From contig NZ_FNTD01000004.1 of assembly GCF_900104815.1 (NCBI RefSeq), positions 1,860,001 through 1,924,000 on the forward strand: a stretch of 64,000 nt of DNA. The letters are read 5' to 3'. Positions 51,067 to 61,216 of the stretch are shown piece by piece (position 1 is the stretch's first letter; each line of letters starts with the position of its first letter). The stretch is from Streptomyces misionensis (GTDB lineage Bacteria; Actinomycetota; Actinomycetes; Streptomycetales; Streptomycetaceae). The notes beneath the pieces are model-generated. The model did no database searches. It was not told where the DNA came from and saw nothing but the letters and a program-made list of their open reading frames with translations. A program made the translations under genes and the position numbers.

Positions 51067-54000
51067 TCACCGGGCGTTGAAGTACTTCGCCTCGGGGTGG
51101 TGGATCACGATCGCGTCCGTGGACTGCTCGGGGTGGAGCTGGAACTCCTCGGACAGCCGGACCCCGATCCGCTCGGGTTCCAGCAGGGTGGCGATCTTGG
51201 CGCGGTCCTCCAGGTCGGGGCAGGCGCCGTAGCCGAGGGAGAAGCGGGCGCCGCGGTACTTCAGGGCGAACATGTCCTCGATGCCGGCCGGGTCCTCGCC
51301 GCCGAAGCCGAGTTCGGCGCGGACGCGGGCGTGCCAGTACTCGGCGAGGGCTTCGGCCAACTGGACGGACAGGCCGTGCAGTTCGAGGTAGTCGCGGTAG
51401 GCGTTGGCCGCGAAGAGCTGCGCGGTCTCCTCGCCGATGCGGGAGCCGACGGTGACGACCTGGAAGCCGACGACGTCCCTCTCGCCGGATTCCTCCGGGC
51501 GGAAGAAGTCGGCCAGGCACAGCCGCCGGCCGCGGCGCTGGCGCGGGAAGGTGAACCGGGTGCGCTCGTTGCCCTGTTCGTCGAGGACGATCAGGTCGTC
51601 GTCCTTGGACACGCAGGGGAAGTAGCCGTGGACGACGGCCGCTTCCAGCAGGTTCTCCGTCTGGAGGCGGTCCAGCAGGCCGCGCAGCCGGGGCCGGCCC
51701 TCGGTCTCGACCAGTTCCTCGTAGGTCGGTCCTTCGCCGGTGCGGGCCTGCTTGAGGCCCCATTGGCCCTTGAAGAGGGCGTCTTCGTCGAGCCAGGAGG
51801 CGTATTCCTTGAGCTGGATGCCCTTGCTGACGCGGGTGCCCCAGAACGGCGGGGTGGGCACGGGGTTGTCGGTGGCGACATCCGAGCGCACGTGCCCCTC
51901 CTCGGGACGCTCGGTCACCTCCGCCGCGGCCGTCGCCCGGACCCTGCGGGGGCGCAGTTCGGGGAGTTTCGCGCCGGGCACTCCGCGTTTGACGCCGATG
52001 AGGGCGTCCATCAGGCGCAGGCCCTCGAAGGCGTCGCGGGCGTAGCGGACCTCGCCCTGGTAGATCTCGTGGAGGTCCTGTTCGACGTAGGCGCGGGTGA
52101 GGGCGGCGCCGCCGAGGATGACCGGGTATTTCGACGCCAGGGCGCGCTGGTTCAGCTCCTCCAGGTTCTCCTTCATGATCACGGTGGACTTCACCAGCAG
52201 CCCGGACATGCCGATCACGTCCGCGCGGTGCTCCTCGGCGGCCTCCAGGATCGCGGAGACGGGCTGCTTGATCCCCAGGTTGACCACGTTGTAGCCGTTG
52301 TTGGACAGGATGATGTCGACGAGGTTCTTGCCGATGTCGTGCACGTCACCGCGGACCGTGGCCAGCACGATGGTGCCCTTGCCCTCGGCGTCCGACTTCT
52401 CCATGTGCGGTTCGAGATAGGCGACCGCGGCCTTCATCACCTCGGCGGACTGCAGCACGAACGGCAGCTGCATCTGCCCCGAACCGAACAGCTCACCGAC
52501 GACCTTCATGCCGTCCAGCAGCGTCTCGTTGACGATGTCCAGCGCCGGCCGCTCGGCCAGCGCCGCATCCAGATCCGCTTCCAGACCGTTGCGTTCCCCG
52601 TCGATGATCCGCCGCTTGAGCCGCTCCTCCAGCGGCAGCGCGGCCAGCTCCTCGGCCTTGCCCGCCTTCAGCGACTTCGCCGTCGCCCCCTCGAACAGCT
52701 GCATCAGCTTCTGCAACGGGTCATAGCCCGGCGCACGCCGGTCGTAGATCAGGTCCAGCGCCGTGGTGACCTCCTCCTCGCTGAACCGGGCGATCGGCAG
52801 GATCTTCGAGGCGTGCACGATCGCCGAGTCCAGCCCGGCCTTCACACACTCGTCCAGGAAGACGCTGTTGAGCAGGATCCGGGCGGCCGGGTTCAGCCCG
52901 AAGGAGATGTTCGACAGCCCCAGCGTGGTCTGCACCGCGGGATGACGCCGCTTCAGCTCCCGGATCGCCTCGATCGTCGCCACACCATCCTTGCGGGACT
53001 CCTCCTGACCCGTGCAGATCGTGAACGTCAGGGTGTCGATGAGGACGTCCTCCTCACGGATCCCCCAGTTCCCCGTCAGATCCGCGATCAGCCGCTCGGC
53101 GATCTCCACCTTCTTCTGCGGCGTGCGGGCCTGGCCCTCCTCGTCGATCGTCAGCGCGATCAGCGCCGCACCGTGCTCACGCGCCAGCGCCGTCACCCGC
53201 GCGAACCGCGACTCGGGACCGTCCCCGTCCTCGTAGTTCACCGAGTTGATCACCGCACGCCCGCCCAGCTTCTCCAGACCGGCCCGGATCACCTCCACCT
53301 CGGTGGAGTCCAGCACGATCGGCAGCGTCGACGCCGTCGCCAGCCTGCCGGCCAGCTCCTCCATGTCCGCGACACCGTCCCGGCCGACGTAGTCCACACA
53401 CAGATCGAGCATGTGCGCGCCCTCGCGGATCTGCTCCCGGGCGATCTCCACACAGTCGTCCCAGCGGCCCTCCAGCATCGCCTCACGGAACTTCTTCGAC
53501 CCGTTCGCGTTCGTCCGCTCACCGATCGCCAGATACGACGTGTCCTGCCGGAACGGCACCGACTGGTACAGCGACGCCGCACCCGGCTCCGGCCGCGGGT
53601 CACGCCCGGGCGGGGTCAGACCCCGCACCCGCTCCACCACCTGCCGCAGATGCTCCGGCGTCGTACCACAGCACCCGCCCACCAGCGACAGACCGTACTC
53701 ACGCACGAACGTCTCCTGCGCGTCCGCCAGCTCGGGGGCGGTCAGCGGGTAGTGGGCGCCGTCCTTGCCGAGGACGGGCAGGCCCGCGTTGGGCATGCAG
53801 GACAGCGGGATGCGGGCGTTGCGGGCGAGGTAGCGCAGGTGCTCGCTCATCTCCGCGGGGCCGGTGGCGCAGTTCAGGCCGATCAGGTCGATGCCCAGCG
53901 GCTCCAGGGCGGTGAGGGCCGCGCCGATCTCGGAGCCCAGCAGCATGGTGCCGGTGGTCTCGACGGTCACCGAGACGATCACCGGGAGGTCGAGGCCGAG

Positions 54001-54582
54001 GGTGTCCAGGGCGCGCCGGGCGCCGAGCACGGCGGCCTTGGTCTGGAGGAGGTCCTGGGTGGTCTCCACGAGCAGCGCGTCGGCGCCGCCGGTGACCAGG
54101 CCCTCGGCGTTGCGCTGGTAGGCGTCGCGCAGGGTGGTGTACGGGGCGTGTCCGAGGGTGGGCAGCTTGGTGCCGGGGCCCATGGAGCCCAGCACCCAGC
54201 GGGGGCGGCCGTCGCGGGCGCTGAACTCGTCGGCGACCTCGCGGGCGACGCGGGCGCCGGCCTCGGACAGTTCGTGGACCCGTTCGGGGATGTCGTACTC
54301 GCCGAGGGCGGAGTGGTTGGCCCCGAAGGTGTTGGTCTCGACGCAGTCGACGCCCACGGCGAAGTAGGCCTCGTGGACGGAGCGGACGATGTCCGGTCGG
54401 GTCAGGTTGAGGATCTCGTTGCAGCCTTCGAGCTGCTGGAAGTCGTCCAGGGTGGGTTCCTGGGCCTGGAGCATGGTGCCCATGGCTCCGTCGGCGACCA
54501 CCACGCGGGTGGCGAGCGCCTCTCGGAGCGCGGACGCACGGGTCCGGCTGTCGGCGGTAGGGGACGTTGGCAACGAGGCCAT
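51067..54582 (-). CDS. metH: Cobalamin-dependent methionine synthase MetH
   Basis: A 1171-residue modular enzyme that transfers a methyl group from methyl-tetrahydrofolate to homocysteine. The homocysteine-binding module (about 1-330) has zinc cysteines in GLNCATGP and LVGGCCGTTP. The pterin module (about 350-620) contains IGERTNANGSKKF and DLCVDYVGRDG. The B12 module carries the cobalt-ligand motif DVHDIGK in TVRGDVHDIGKNLVDIIL. The C-terminal reactivation domain (about 930-1171) binds SAM. The ATG at 54582 is clear. No cobalamin riboswitch was recognised upstream; a leader hairpin lies at 54620-54649. The middle third (about 52150-53740) has reversed GC skew. Confidence 0.97.
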   Translation of the reverse strand: MASLPTSPTADSRTRASALREALATRVVVADGAMGTMLQAQEPTLDDFQQLEGCNEILNLTRPDIVRSVHEAYFAVGVDCVETNTFGANHSALGEYDIPERVHELSEAGARVAREVADEFSARDGRPRWVLGSMGPGTKLPTLGHAPYTTLRDAYQRNAEGLVTGGADALLVETTQDLLQTKAAVLGARRALDTLGLDLPVIVSVTVETTGTMLLGSEIGAALTALEPLGIDLIGLNCATGPAEMSEHLRYLARNARIPLSCMPNAGLPVLGKDGAHYPLTAPELADAQETFVREYGLSLVGGCCGTTPEHLRQVVERVRGLTPPGRDPRPEPGAASLYQSVPFRQDTSYLAIGERTNANGSKKFREAMLEGRWDDCVEIAREQIREGAHMLDLCVDYVGRDGVADMEELAGRLATASTLPIVLDSTEVEVIRAGLEKLGGRAVINSVNYEDGDGPESRFARVTALAREHGAALIALTIDEEGQARTPQKKVEIAERLIADLTGNWGIREEDVLIDTLTFTICTGQEESRKDGVATIEAIRELKRRHPAVQTTLGLSNISFGLNPAARILLNSVFLDECVKAGLDSAIVHASKILPIARFSEEEVTTALDLIYDRRAPGYDPLQKLMQLFEGATAKSLKAGKAEELAALPLEERLKRRIIDGERNGLEADLDAALAERPALDIVNETLLDGMKVVGELFGSGQMQLPFVLQSAEVMKAAVAYLEPHMEKSDAEGKGTIVLATVRGDVHDIGKNLVDIILSNNGYNVVNLGIKQPVSAILEAAEEHRADVIGMSGLLVKSTVIMKENLEELNQRALASKYPVILGGAALTRAYVEQDLHEIYQGEVRYARDAFEGLRLMDALIGVKRGVPGAKLPELRPRRVRATAAAEVTERPEEGHVRSDVATDNPVPTPPFWGTRVSKGIQLKEYASWLDEDALFKGQWGLKQARTGEGPTYEELVETEGRPRLRGLLDRLQTENLLEAAVVHGYFPCVSKDDDLIVLDEQGNERTRFTFPRQRRGRRLCLADFFRPEESGERDVVGFQVVTVGSRIGEETAQLFAANAYRDYLELHGLSVQLAEALAEYWHARVRAELGFGGEDPAGIEDMFALKYRGARFSLGYGACPDLEDRAKIATLLEPERIGVRLSEEFQLHPEQSTDAIVIHHPEAKYFNAR

Positions 54583-54892
54583 GTAGGGGCTCCCTGAAGG
54601 TGCGACGGCTGTCGGCTATGCGGGACCCCAGGGCAGGCGGGGGGTCCGCACGGCGCCAGACTAACCGGGTGTGGGCTTGGATGGGCACAGGCGTCCACGT
54701 GACGGACGCGAATGGCCCCGGTGCCACGCGCGGACCACACGGGATGTAACAGGAGTCGACCGACCATTAGCGGGAGGTCGACATGGACCGGTAGTGTTCG
54801 ACATTGCCGAACGGTGGTAGTGGTTGCGGTGGCGAACGGCACTCACTCGCCGGCATGTATCGGCAGTCGAAGGGGACGGAGGCAGGACGGCG
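54583..54892. promoter_or_regulatory. Divergent metH/gylR promoter region
   Basis: On the metH side a leader hairpin GCGGGACCCC/GGGGTCCGC (54620-54649) lies between a TTAGTCT box (minus strand, near 54660-54666) and the start codon. On the gylR side the 15-bp dyad at 54797-54811 lies about 85 bp before the gylR start. No B12 or SAM riboswitch core was recognised. Confidence 0.5.
54797..54811. promoter_or_regulatory. GylR operator candidate upstream of gylR
   Basis: TTCGACA-T-TGCCGAA is a 15-bp dyad with one mismatch. Preceded by CCGGTAGTG, it matches, in inverted orientation, the site at 55857-55871 upstream of glpF. A shared site before the regulator and its operon fits autoregulation and repression by the IclR-type GylR. 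Confidence 0.6.
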
Positions 54893-55657
54893 ATGGCACG
54901 GAACATCCAGTCGCTCGAACGCGCGGCCGCGATGCTGCGGCTGCTCGCGGGCGGCGAGCGACGGCTCGGCCTGTCGGACATCGCCTCCTCGCTCGGCCTC
55001 GCCAAGGGCACCGCGCACGGCATCCTGCGCACCCTCCAGCAGGAGGGGTTCGTGGAGCAGGACGACGCCTCGGGCCGCTATCAGCTGGGCGCCGAGCTGC
55101 TGCGCCTGGGCACCACCTATCTGGACGTGCACGAGCTGCGGGCGCGCGCCCTGGTGTGGACGGACGATCTGGCCCGCTCCAGCGGGGAGAGCGTGCACCT
55201 GGGGGTGCTGCACCAGCAGGGCGTGCTGATCGTGCACCACGTCTTCCGGCCCGACGACAGCCGGCAGGTGCTGGAGATCGGCGCCATGCAGCCGCTGCAC
55301 TGCACCGCGCTGGGCAAGGTGCTGGCCGCGTACGACCCGGTGGCGCACAGCGAGGCCCTGGAGGCCGAGCGCAAGGCGTTCACGGACCGCACGGTGTGCG
55401 ACGCCGGCGAGTTCGAGCACATCCTCGACATCACGCGGGCGCGGGGCTACGCGGCCGACGTGGAGGAGACCTGGGAGGGCGTGGCGTCGATCGCCGCGCC
55501 CGTGCACGACCGGCGCCGGATGCCGGTGGGCGCGGTCGGCATCACGGGCGCGGTGGAGCGGCTGTGCCGGGAGGGCGAGCTGCGCCCCGAGCTGATCGCC
55601 GCGGTGCGCGACTGCGCCCGCGCGGTCTCCAGGGACCTCGGCGCCGGACGGTTCTGA
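54893..55657 (+). CDS. gylR: Glycerol operon regulator GylR (IclR family)
   Basis: A 254-residue IclR-type repressor. The N-terminal winged HTH (SLERAAAMLRLLAGGERRLGLSDIASSLGLAKGTAHGILR in outline) is followed by the effector-binding domain (LHCTALGKVLAAY, the conserved IclR core; GVASIAAPVHD). The ATG at 54893 has AGGACGG upstream; its length equals that known for S. coelicolor GylR as I recall it. It lies just upstream of glpF-glpK-glpD, which it represses until glycerol or glycerol-3-phosphate is present. Confidence 0.95.
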   Translation: MARNIQSLERAAAMLRLLAGGERRLGLSDIASSLGLAKGTAHGILRTLQQEGFVEQDDASGRYQLGAELLRLGTTYLDVHELRARALVWTDDLARSSGESVHLGVLHQQGVLIVHHVFRPDDSRQVLEIGAMQPLHCTALGKVLAAYDPVAHSEALEAERKAFTDRTVCDAGEFEHILDITRARGYAADVEETWEGVASIAAPVHDRRRMPVGAVGITGAVERLCREGELRPELIAAVRDCARAVSRDLGAGRF

Positions 55658-56003
55658 GAGTTCACGCTTCGTTGTGGGTAGGACCGGGACGCCGGGCGGC
55701 GTTCCGGTTCTCGGCCTACCCTGAAACGGACAAAGCGGGGCTAAAACTACATCAGCGAGCGAAGAGTGATAACCGGCGGCGATCAATAACGATCCGGTTT
55801 TCGATAACAGAACTCTTGACGCATACGTAACGCCGAAGCAAGACTCCCGTCCATCGGTCGGCATTGTCGAACACCTACCGGCAATACGCGTTAGAGTGTG
55901 ACAAGCCAAGGGCCGGCATCGCTCTCACCCCCGAGGGCGCCAGAACTCCCGGTGGGATTCCGGGGTTCGGCTTACCCCTGGACGAAGGACAAAGGAGTCG
56001 CGG
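55658..56003. promoter_or_regulatory. gylR terminator and glp operon control region
   Basis: A 346-bp spacer. A hairpin at 55676-55721 (GGGTAGG ... CCTACCC with an inner CCGGGACGCC/GGCGTTCCGG) probably ends gylR. Then comes an AT-richer island (55735-55900) with TTGACG at 55817-55822 as a -35 candidate. The GylR operator candidate follows at 55857-55871. The leader before glpF ends with AAAGGAG about 8 bases before the GTG. Confidence 0.6.
55857..55871. promoter_or_regulatory. GylR operator candidate upstream of glpF
   Basis: GTCGGCA-T-TGTCGAA, followed by CACCTACCGG. Read on the minus strand it gives CCGGTAGGTG then TTCGACA, nearly identical to the element upstream of gylR. It lies about 130 bp before the glpF start. 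Confidence 0.6.
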
Positions 56004-56795
56004 GTGTCCAGCTCCGACATCTTCATCGGCGAGACCATCGGTACCGCCATACTCATCCTGCTCGGCGGCGGCGTCTGCGCCGCCGTCACGCTGAAGGCCT
56101 CCAAGGCCCGTAACGCCGGTTGGCTCGCCATCGCCTTCGGGTGGGGCTTCGCCGTCATGACGGCCGTGTACATCTCCTCGCCGCTCTCCGGCGCCCACCT
56201 CAACCCGGCCGTCACCGTCGCCCTGGCCATCAAGAACAGCGACTGGAGCGACGTCCCGTACTACCTCGGCGGTCAGCTCCTCGGCGCCATGATCGGCGCG
56301 GTCCTGGTGTGGCTCGCCTACTACGGCCAGTTCCACGCGCACCTGACCGACAAGGAGATCGTCGGCGGCCCGGGCGCCCAGGCCACCTCGGCCAAGGCCG
56401 TCGAGGCCCAGGAGAAGGGCGCGGGCCCGGTGCTCGGCATCTTCTCCACCGGCCCGGAGATCCGGAACATCGCGCAGAACCTCGCGACGGAGATCATCGG
56501 CACCATCGTGCTGATCCTCGCGGTCCTCACGCAGGGCCTGAACAACCAGGGCAACGGCCTCGGCCCGCTCGGCGGCCTGATCACCGCGTTCGTCGTGGTG
56601 GCCGTCGGCCTCTCCCTCGGCGGCCCGACCGGCTACGCGATCAACCCGGCCCGTGACCTCGGCCCCCGCATCGTGCACGCACTGCTCCCGCTGCCCAACA
56701 AGGGCGGCTCCGACTGGAGCTACGCCTGGATCCCGGTGGTCGGTCCGCTGATCGGCGCCGCCATCGCGGCCGGCATCTACAACGCCGCCTTCTAG
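56004..56795 (+). CDS. glpF: Glycerol facilitator GlpF (MIP family)
   Basis: A 263-residue channel with six membrane helices and two half-helices. The first NPA box is [11 protein letters not shown], the second is [12 protein letters not shown], in which Asp after NPAR marks a glyceroporin and not a water channel. The GTG at 56004 follows AAAGGAG. First gene of the glycerol operon. Confidence 0.96.
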   Translation: MSSSDIFIGETIGTAILILLGGGVCAAVTLKASKARNAGWLAIAFGWGFAVMTAVYISSPLSGAHLNPAVTVALAIKNSDWSDVPYYLGGQLLGAMIGAVLVWLAYYGQFHAHLTDKEIVGGPGAQATSAKAVEAQEKGAGPVLGIFSTGPEIRNIAQNLATEIIGTIVLILAVLTQGLNNQGNGLGPLGGLITAFVVVAVGLSLGGPTGYAINPARDLGPRIVHALLPLPNKGGSDWSYAWIPVVGPLIGAAIAAGIYNAAF

Positions 56796-56864
56796 GAACC
56801 CCCGGGTTCCGGCGCACGCGCCGTACGTTCAGCCCCCTCACCACGGACCTTTCAGGAGCACACA

Positions 56865-58403
56865 GTGACCGACGCCCACACCGCAGGCCCCTTCATCGCG
56901 GCGATCGACCAGGGCACCACCTCCTCGCGCTGCATCATCTTCGACCGGGACGGCCGCATCGTCTCCGTCGACCAGAAGGAGCACGAGCAGATCTTCCCCA
57001 AGCCGGGCTGGGTCGAGCACAACGCCAACGAGATCTGGACCAACGTCCAGGAAGTCGTCGCGGGAGCCGTCGCCAAGGCCGGCATCACCCGTGACGACAT
57101 CAAGGCCATCGGCATCACCAACCAGCGCGAGACCACCGTGCTGTGGGACAAGAACACCGGTGAGCCCGTCCACAACGCCATCGTCTGGCAGGACACCCGC
57201 ACCGACGCCCTGTGCCGGGAGCTGGGCCGCAACGTCGGCCAGGACCGCTTCCGCCGCGAGACCGGCCTGCCGCTGGCCTCCTACTTCGCCGGCCCCAAGG
57301 CCCGCTGGCTGCTCGACAACGTCGAGGGCCTCAAGGAGCGCGCCGAGGCCGGGGACATCCTCTTCGGCACCATGGACACCTGGGTCATCTGGAACCTGAC
57401 CGGTGGTGTCGACGGCGGCAAGCACGTCACCGACGTCACCAACGCCTCGCGCACCCTGCTGATGAACCTCCACACCATGGCGTGGGACCAGCGGATCTGC
57501 GAGTCCATCGGCGTGCCGACGCAGATCCTGCCCGAGATCCGCTCCTCCGCCGAGGTCTACGGCGAGATCAAGGGCGGCAAGCTCGGCGACCTGCTCGGCG
57601 GCATCCCGGTCGCCTCCGCGCTCGGCGACCAGCAGGCGGCCCTGTTCGGCCAGACCTGTTTCTCCGAGGGCGAGACCAAGTCGACCTACGGCACCGGCAC
57701 CTTCATGGTGATGAACACCGGCGACAAGATCATCAACTCCTACGCCGGTCTGCTGACCACCGTCGGCTACAAGATCGGCGAGCAGCCGACGGTCTTCGCC
57801 CTGGAGGGCTCGATCGCCGTCACCGGCTCGCTGGTGCAGTGGATGCGCGACCAGATGGGCCTGATCTCCACCGCCGCCGAGATCGAGACCCTCGCGCTCT
57901 CGGTCGAGGACAACGGCGGCGCCTACTTCGTGCCGGCCTTCTCCGGCCTGTTCGCCCCGCACTGGCGCTCCGACGCCCGCGGTGTGATCGCCGGCCTGAC
58001 CCGGTACGTCACCAAGGCGCACCTCGCGCGCGCCGTCCTGGAGGCCACCGCCTGGCAGACCCGGGAGATCGCCGACGCCATGACCAAGGACTCGGGCGTC
58101 GAGCTGTCCACCCTCAAGGTCGACGGCGGCATGACCGCCAACAACCTGCTGATGCAGACGCTCTCCGACGTCCTCGACGCACCGGTGGTGCGCCCGATGG
58201 TCGCCGAGACCACCTGCCTCGGCGCCGCCTACGCCGCCGGCCTCGCCGTCGGCTTCTGGTCCAGCACCGACGAGCTGCGCGCCAACTGGCGCCGGGCCGC
58301 CGAATGGACCCCCCGGATGGACGCGGAGACCCGCGACCGTGAGTACAAGAACTGGCTCAAGGCCGTCGACCGGACCATGGGCTGGATCGAGGACGAGAGC
58401 TGA
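56865..58403 (+). CDS. glpK: Glycerol kinase GlpK
   Basis: A 512-residue FGGY-family kinase converting glycerol to glycerol-3-phosphate with ATP. The N-terminal ATPase motif is [15 protein letters not shown]; substrate-side segments are [15 protein letters not shown] and [18 protein letters not shown] signatures include [15 protein letters not shown] and [14 protein letters not shown]. The GTG at 56865 follows an AGGAG site. It is 69 bp after glpF with no terminator between. Confidence 0.97.
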   Translation: MTDAHTAGPFIAAIDQGTTSSRCIIFDRDGRIVSVDQKEHEQIFPKPGWVEHNANEIWTNVQEVVAGAVAKAGITRDDIKAIGITNQRETTVLWDKNTGEPVHNAIVWQDTRTDALCRELGRNVGQDRFRRETGLPLASYFAGPKARWLLDNVEGLKERAEAGDILFGTMDTWVIWNLTGGVDGGKHVTDVTNASRTLLMNLHTMAWDQRICESIGVPTQILPEIRSSAEVYGEIKGGKLGDLLGGIPVASALGDQQAALFGQTCFSEGETKSTYGTGTFMVMNTGDKIINSYAGLLTTVGYKIGEQPTVFALEGSIAVTGSLVQWMRDQMGLISTAAEIETLALSVEDNGGAYFVPAFSGLFAPHWRSDARGVIAGLTRYVTKAHLARAVLEATAWQTREIADAMTKDSGVELSTLKVDGGMTANNLLMQTLSDVLDAPVVRPMVAETTCLGAAYAAGLAVGFWSSTDELRANWRRAAEWTPRMDAETRDREYKNWLKAVDRTMGWIEDES

Positions 58404-58450
58404 GCGGGCTTTTCGGCTCACACCGCTCTGACGAGGAGTAAGTACCCCAC

Positions 58451-60067
58451 ATGACCAGTCAGTCCACCTTGCAGTCCGTACCTGCCCTGGGGACGCGCCC
58501 GGCCTCCGGCTCCAACCCGAGCCGCGCCGAGACCAGGGAGCAGCTCGCCAAGGCGTCGTACGACCTTCTTGTGATCGGCGGCGGCATCCTGGGCATCTCG
58601 ACCGCCTGGCACGCCGCGCAGTCCGGGCTCAGGGTGGCGCTGGTCGACGCCGGCGACTTCGCCGGTGCCACCTCCTCCGCCTCCTCCAAGCTGCTCCACG
58701 GCGGTCTGCGCTACCTGCAGACCGGCGCGGTGAAGCTGGTGGCGGAGAACCACTTCGAACGCCGTGCGGTCTCCCGCCAGGTGGCCCCCCACCTGGCGAA
58801 CCCGCTCACCTTCTACCTCCCCGTGTACAAGGGCGGGCCGCACGGCGCGGCGAAGCTCGGCGCGGGCGTCTTCGCCTACTCCGCGCTGTCGGCGTTCGGC
58901 GACGGCGTCGGCCACCTGCTCTCCCCCGCCAAGGCGGCGCAGGACGTGCCCGAGCTGCGCACCGAGAACCTCAAGGCCGTGGCCGTGTACGGCGACGACC
59001 AGATGAACGACGCGCGGATGGCGCTGATGACGGTCCGCGCGGCCGTCGAGGCGGGCGCGGTCGTCCTCAACCACGCCGAGGTCACCGGCCTGCGCTTCAC
59101 CCGGGGCCGGGTCACCGGTGCCGAGCTGAAGGACCGGCTGTCCGGTGACGAGTTCGGCGTCGACGCCCGGCTGGTGCTGAACGCGACCGGCCCGTGGGTC
59201 GACCACCTGCGCAAGATGGAGGACCCGAACGCGGCGCCGTCCATCCGGCTGTCCAAGGGCGCGCACCTGGTCCTGAAGCGGACCTCGCCGTGGAAGGCCG
59301 CGCTGGCCACCCCGATCGACAAGTACCGGATCACCTTCGCCCTCCCCTGGGAGGACATGCTGCTGCTCGGCACCACCGACGAGGAGTACGAGGGCGACCC
59401 GGCGGACGTCGCGGTCAACGAGAAGGACATAGCCCAGATCCTGGACGAGGCCGCGTTCTCCGTCCGGGACCAGCAGCTCCAGCGTGACCTGATCACCTAC
59501 GCGTTCGCCGGTCTGCGGGTGCTGCCGGGCGGCCCCGGCGACACCGCCAAGGCCAAGCGCGAGACCGTGGTGACCGAGGGCAAGGGCGGCATGCTGTCCG
59601 TGGCGGGCGGCAAGTGGACCACGTTCCGCCACATCGGCCGCACGATCATGAAGAAGCTGGAGGCGCTGCCGGGCCACCCGCTGGGCGACGACTTCGAGCC
59701 GATCTCCTCGCTGCCGAAGAAGCTGCCGCTGCCCGGCGTCGCCAACCCGCGCGCCGTCGCGCACCGGCTGCTGGTGGACCACCCGGCGCCCGGCCCGCGG
59801 ATGGCCGCCGACACCGCCAGGCACCTGGCCACCCACTACGGCTCGCTGGCCTTCGACATCGCCCGGCTGGCGAACGAGAACCCGGAGCTGGCCGAGCGGG
59901 TCCACCCGGACGCGCCGGAGATCTGGGCGCAGGTCGTCTGGGCCCGTGACCACGAGTGGGCCGAGACCCCGGACGACGTGCTGCGCCGCCGCACCACGCT
60001 GACCATCCGCGGCCTGGCCACGGACGAGGTCCGCGCCAAGGTGCGGGGCATGCTCGACGGGAAGTAG
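58451..60067 (+). CDS. glpD: Aerobic glycerol-3-phosphate dehydrogenase GlpD
   Basis: A 538-residue FAD-dependent, membrane-associated enzyme that oxidises glycerol-3-phosphate to dihydroxyacetone phosphate and passes electrons to quinone. The FAD-binding motif is LLVIGGGILGISTAWHAA (about residues 38-55), followed by SSASSKLLHGGLRYLQ, the GlpD signature, and SVAGGKWTTFRHIG near residue 380. The ATG at 58451 has GAGGAG upstream. Third gene of the operon, followed by the terminator at 60085-60119. Confidence 0.97.
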   Translation: MTSQSTLQSVPALGTRPASGSNPSRAETREQLAKASYDLLVIGGGILGISTAWHAAQSGLRVALVDAGDFAGATSSASSKLLHGGLRYLQTGAVKLVAENHFERRAVSRQVAPHLANPLTFYLPVYKGGPHGAAKLGAGVFAYSALSAFGDGVGHLLSPAKAAQDVPELRTENLKAVAVYGDDQMNDARMALMTVRAAVEAGAVVLNHAEVTGLRFTRGRVTGAELKDRLSGDEFGVDARLVLNATGPWVDHLRKMEDPNAAPSIRLSKGAHLVLKRTSPWKAALATPIDKYRITFALPWEDMLLLGTTDEEYEGDPADVAVNEKDIAQILDEAAFSVRDQQLQRDLITYAFAGLRVLPGGPGDTAKAKRETVVTEGKGGMLSVAGGKWTTFRHIGRTIMKKLEALPGHPLGDDFEPISSLPKKLPLPGVANPRAVAHRLLVDHPAPGPRMAADTARHLATHYGSLAFDIARLANENPELAERVHPDAPEIWAQVVWARDHEWAETPDDVLRRRTTLTIRGLATDEVRAKVRGMLDGK

Positions 60068-60084
60068 TCCCGCAGCGCACGGGA

Positions 60085-60119
60085 GAAGGGGCGGCGCCGT
60101 ACGCACGGGCCGCCCCTTC
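60085..60119. terminator. Terminator of the glycerol operon
   Basis: GAAGGGGCGGC (60085-60095) pairs perfectly with GCCGCCCCTTC (60109-60119) around a 13-base loop, 17 bp past the glpD stop. Confidence 0.82.
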
Positions 60120-60284
60120 CGGCGCGCCCGCACAGCGGGTTTTGTCCGTGGCTCGAAGGGTGTTCGAGCGCGGGGCGCGGGGCAGTGATCCGTTCACTGC
60201 CCCGTACACGGGGGCTGCGGACGCCCCCGCGGGACGCCGTAAGGTTGGTGAGTCAAGCGAGGGCACGTCGGAAGGAGGCACTGG

Positions 60285-61214
60285 GTGATCGAGCTGGAGG
60301 GGGTTCCCGAGCTGATCGACCCAGTCATGGTGGCCGCGTTCGAGGGCTGGAACGATGCCGGTGACGCCGCCTCCACGGCGGTCGCGCATCTGGAACGCGA
60401 ATGGAAGGGCGAGGTGTTCGCGGCGCTGGACGCCGAGGACTACTACGACTTCCAGGTGAACCGGCCCACGGTGTTCATGGACGGCGGAGTGCGCAAGATC
60501 ACTTGGCCGACGACCCGGCTGTCGGTGGTCCGCGTCGGCGGCGACAAGCCGCGCGACCTGGTCCTGGTGCGGGGCATCGAACCGTCCATGCGGTGGCGCT
60601 CGTTCTGCAACGAACTGCTGGGCTTCGCCCATGAGCTGGGGGTCGAGCTGGTGGTCATCCTGGGCGCCCTGCTCGGTGACACCCCGCACACGCGTCCGGT
60701 GCCGGTCAGCGGGGTCACGTCCGACACGGACCTGGCCCGCCGGATGGACCTGGAGGAGACCAAGTACGAGGGGCCCACGGGCATCGTCGGCGTCCTCCAG
60801 GAGGCGTGCACGCACGCGGGGGTCCCGGCGGTGTCCCTGTGGGCGGCGGTGCCGCACTACGTCTCCCAGCCGCCCAACCCCAAGGCCACCCTGGCGCTGC
60901 TGAACCGGCTGGAGGACCTGCTGGACCTGCGGATCCCGCAGGGCGAGCTGCCGGAGGACGCGCGGGCCTGGCAGGTGGGCGTGGACCAGCTGGCCGCGGA
61001 GGACAGCGAGGTCGCGGAGTACGTCCAGACGCTGGAGGAGGCGCGGGACACCGCGGAGCTGCCGGAGGCGTCGGGCGAGGCGATCGCCCGCGAGTTCGAG
61101 CGGTATCTGCGGCGGCGGGACGTGAGTCCGCCGGGGGGCAAGCCCCGGCCGTCGCCGCCGGACACCCCGGGCAATCCGGCCGACGAGGACGACGAGCAGG
61201 ACCCGGAGGACTGA
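60285..61214 (+). CDS. parJ: PAC2-family protein, ParJ orthologue candidate
   Basis: A 309-residue protein of the PAC2 (proteasome assembly chaperone-like) family. Core segments are VMVAAFEGWNDAGDAAS, LVLVRGIEPSMRWRSFCNELLGFA and VPHYVSQPPNPKATLALLNRLEDLL. It ends in a Pro/Asp/Glu-rich tail. Next to the glycerol operon and mshC, it corresponds by position to S. coelicolor SCO1662, described as ParJ, which affects ParA polymerisation during sporulation segregation. Whether it also relates to the proteasome is untested here. The GTG at 60285 follows AAGGAGG. Confidence 0.88.
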   Translation: MIELEGVPELIDPVMVAAFEGWNDAGDAASTAVAHLEREWKGEVFAALDAEDYYDFQVNRPTVFMDGGVRKITWPTTRLSVVRVGGDKPRDLVLVRGIEPSMRWRSFCNELLGFAHELGVELVVILGALLGDTPHTRPVPVSGVTSDTDLARRMDLEETKYEGPTGIVGVLQEACTHAGVPAVSLWAAVPHYVSQPPNPKATLALLNRLEDLLDLRIPQGELPEDARAWQVGVDQLAAEDSEVAEYVQTLEEARDTAELPEASGEAIAREFERYLRRRDVSPPGGKPRPSPPDTPGNPADEDDEQDPED

Positions 61215-61216
61215 GA

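Noticed and set aside
54583..54892. Cobalamin or SAM riboswitch upstream of metH
   Set aside because: I looked for the B12 box and for SAM or SAH aptamer cores and saw none; only a simple leader hairpin is present.
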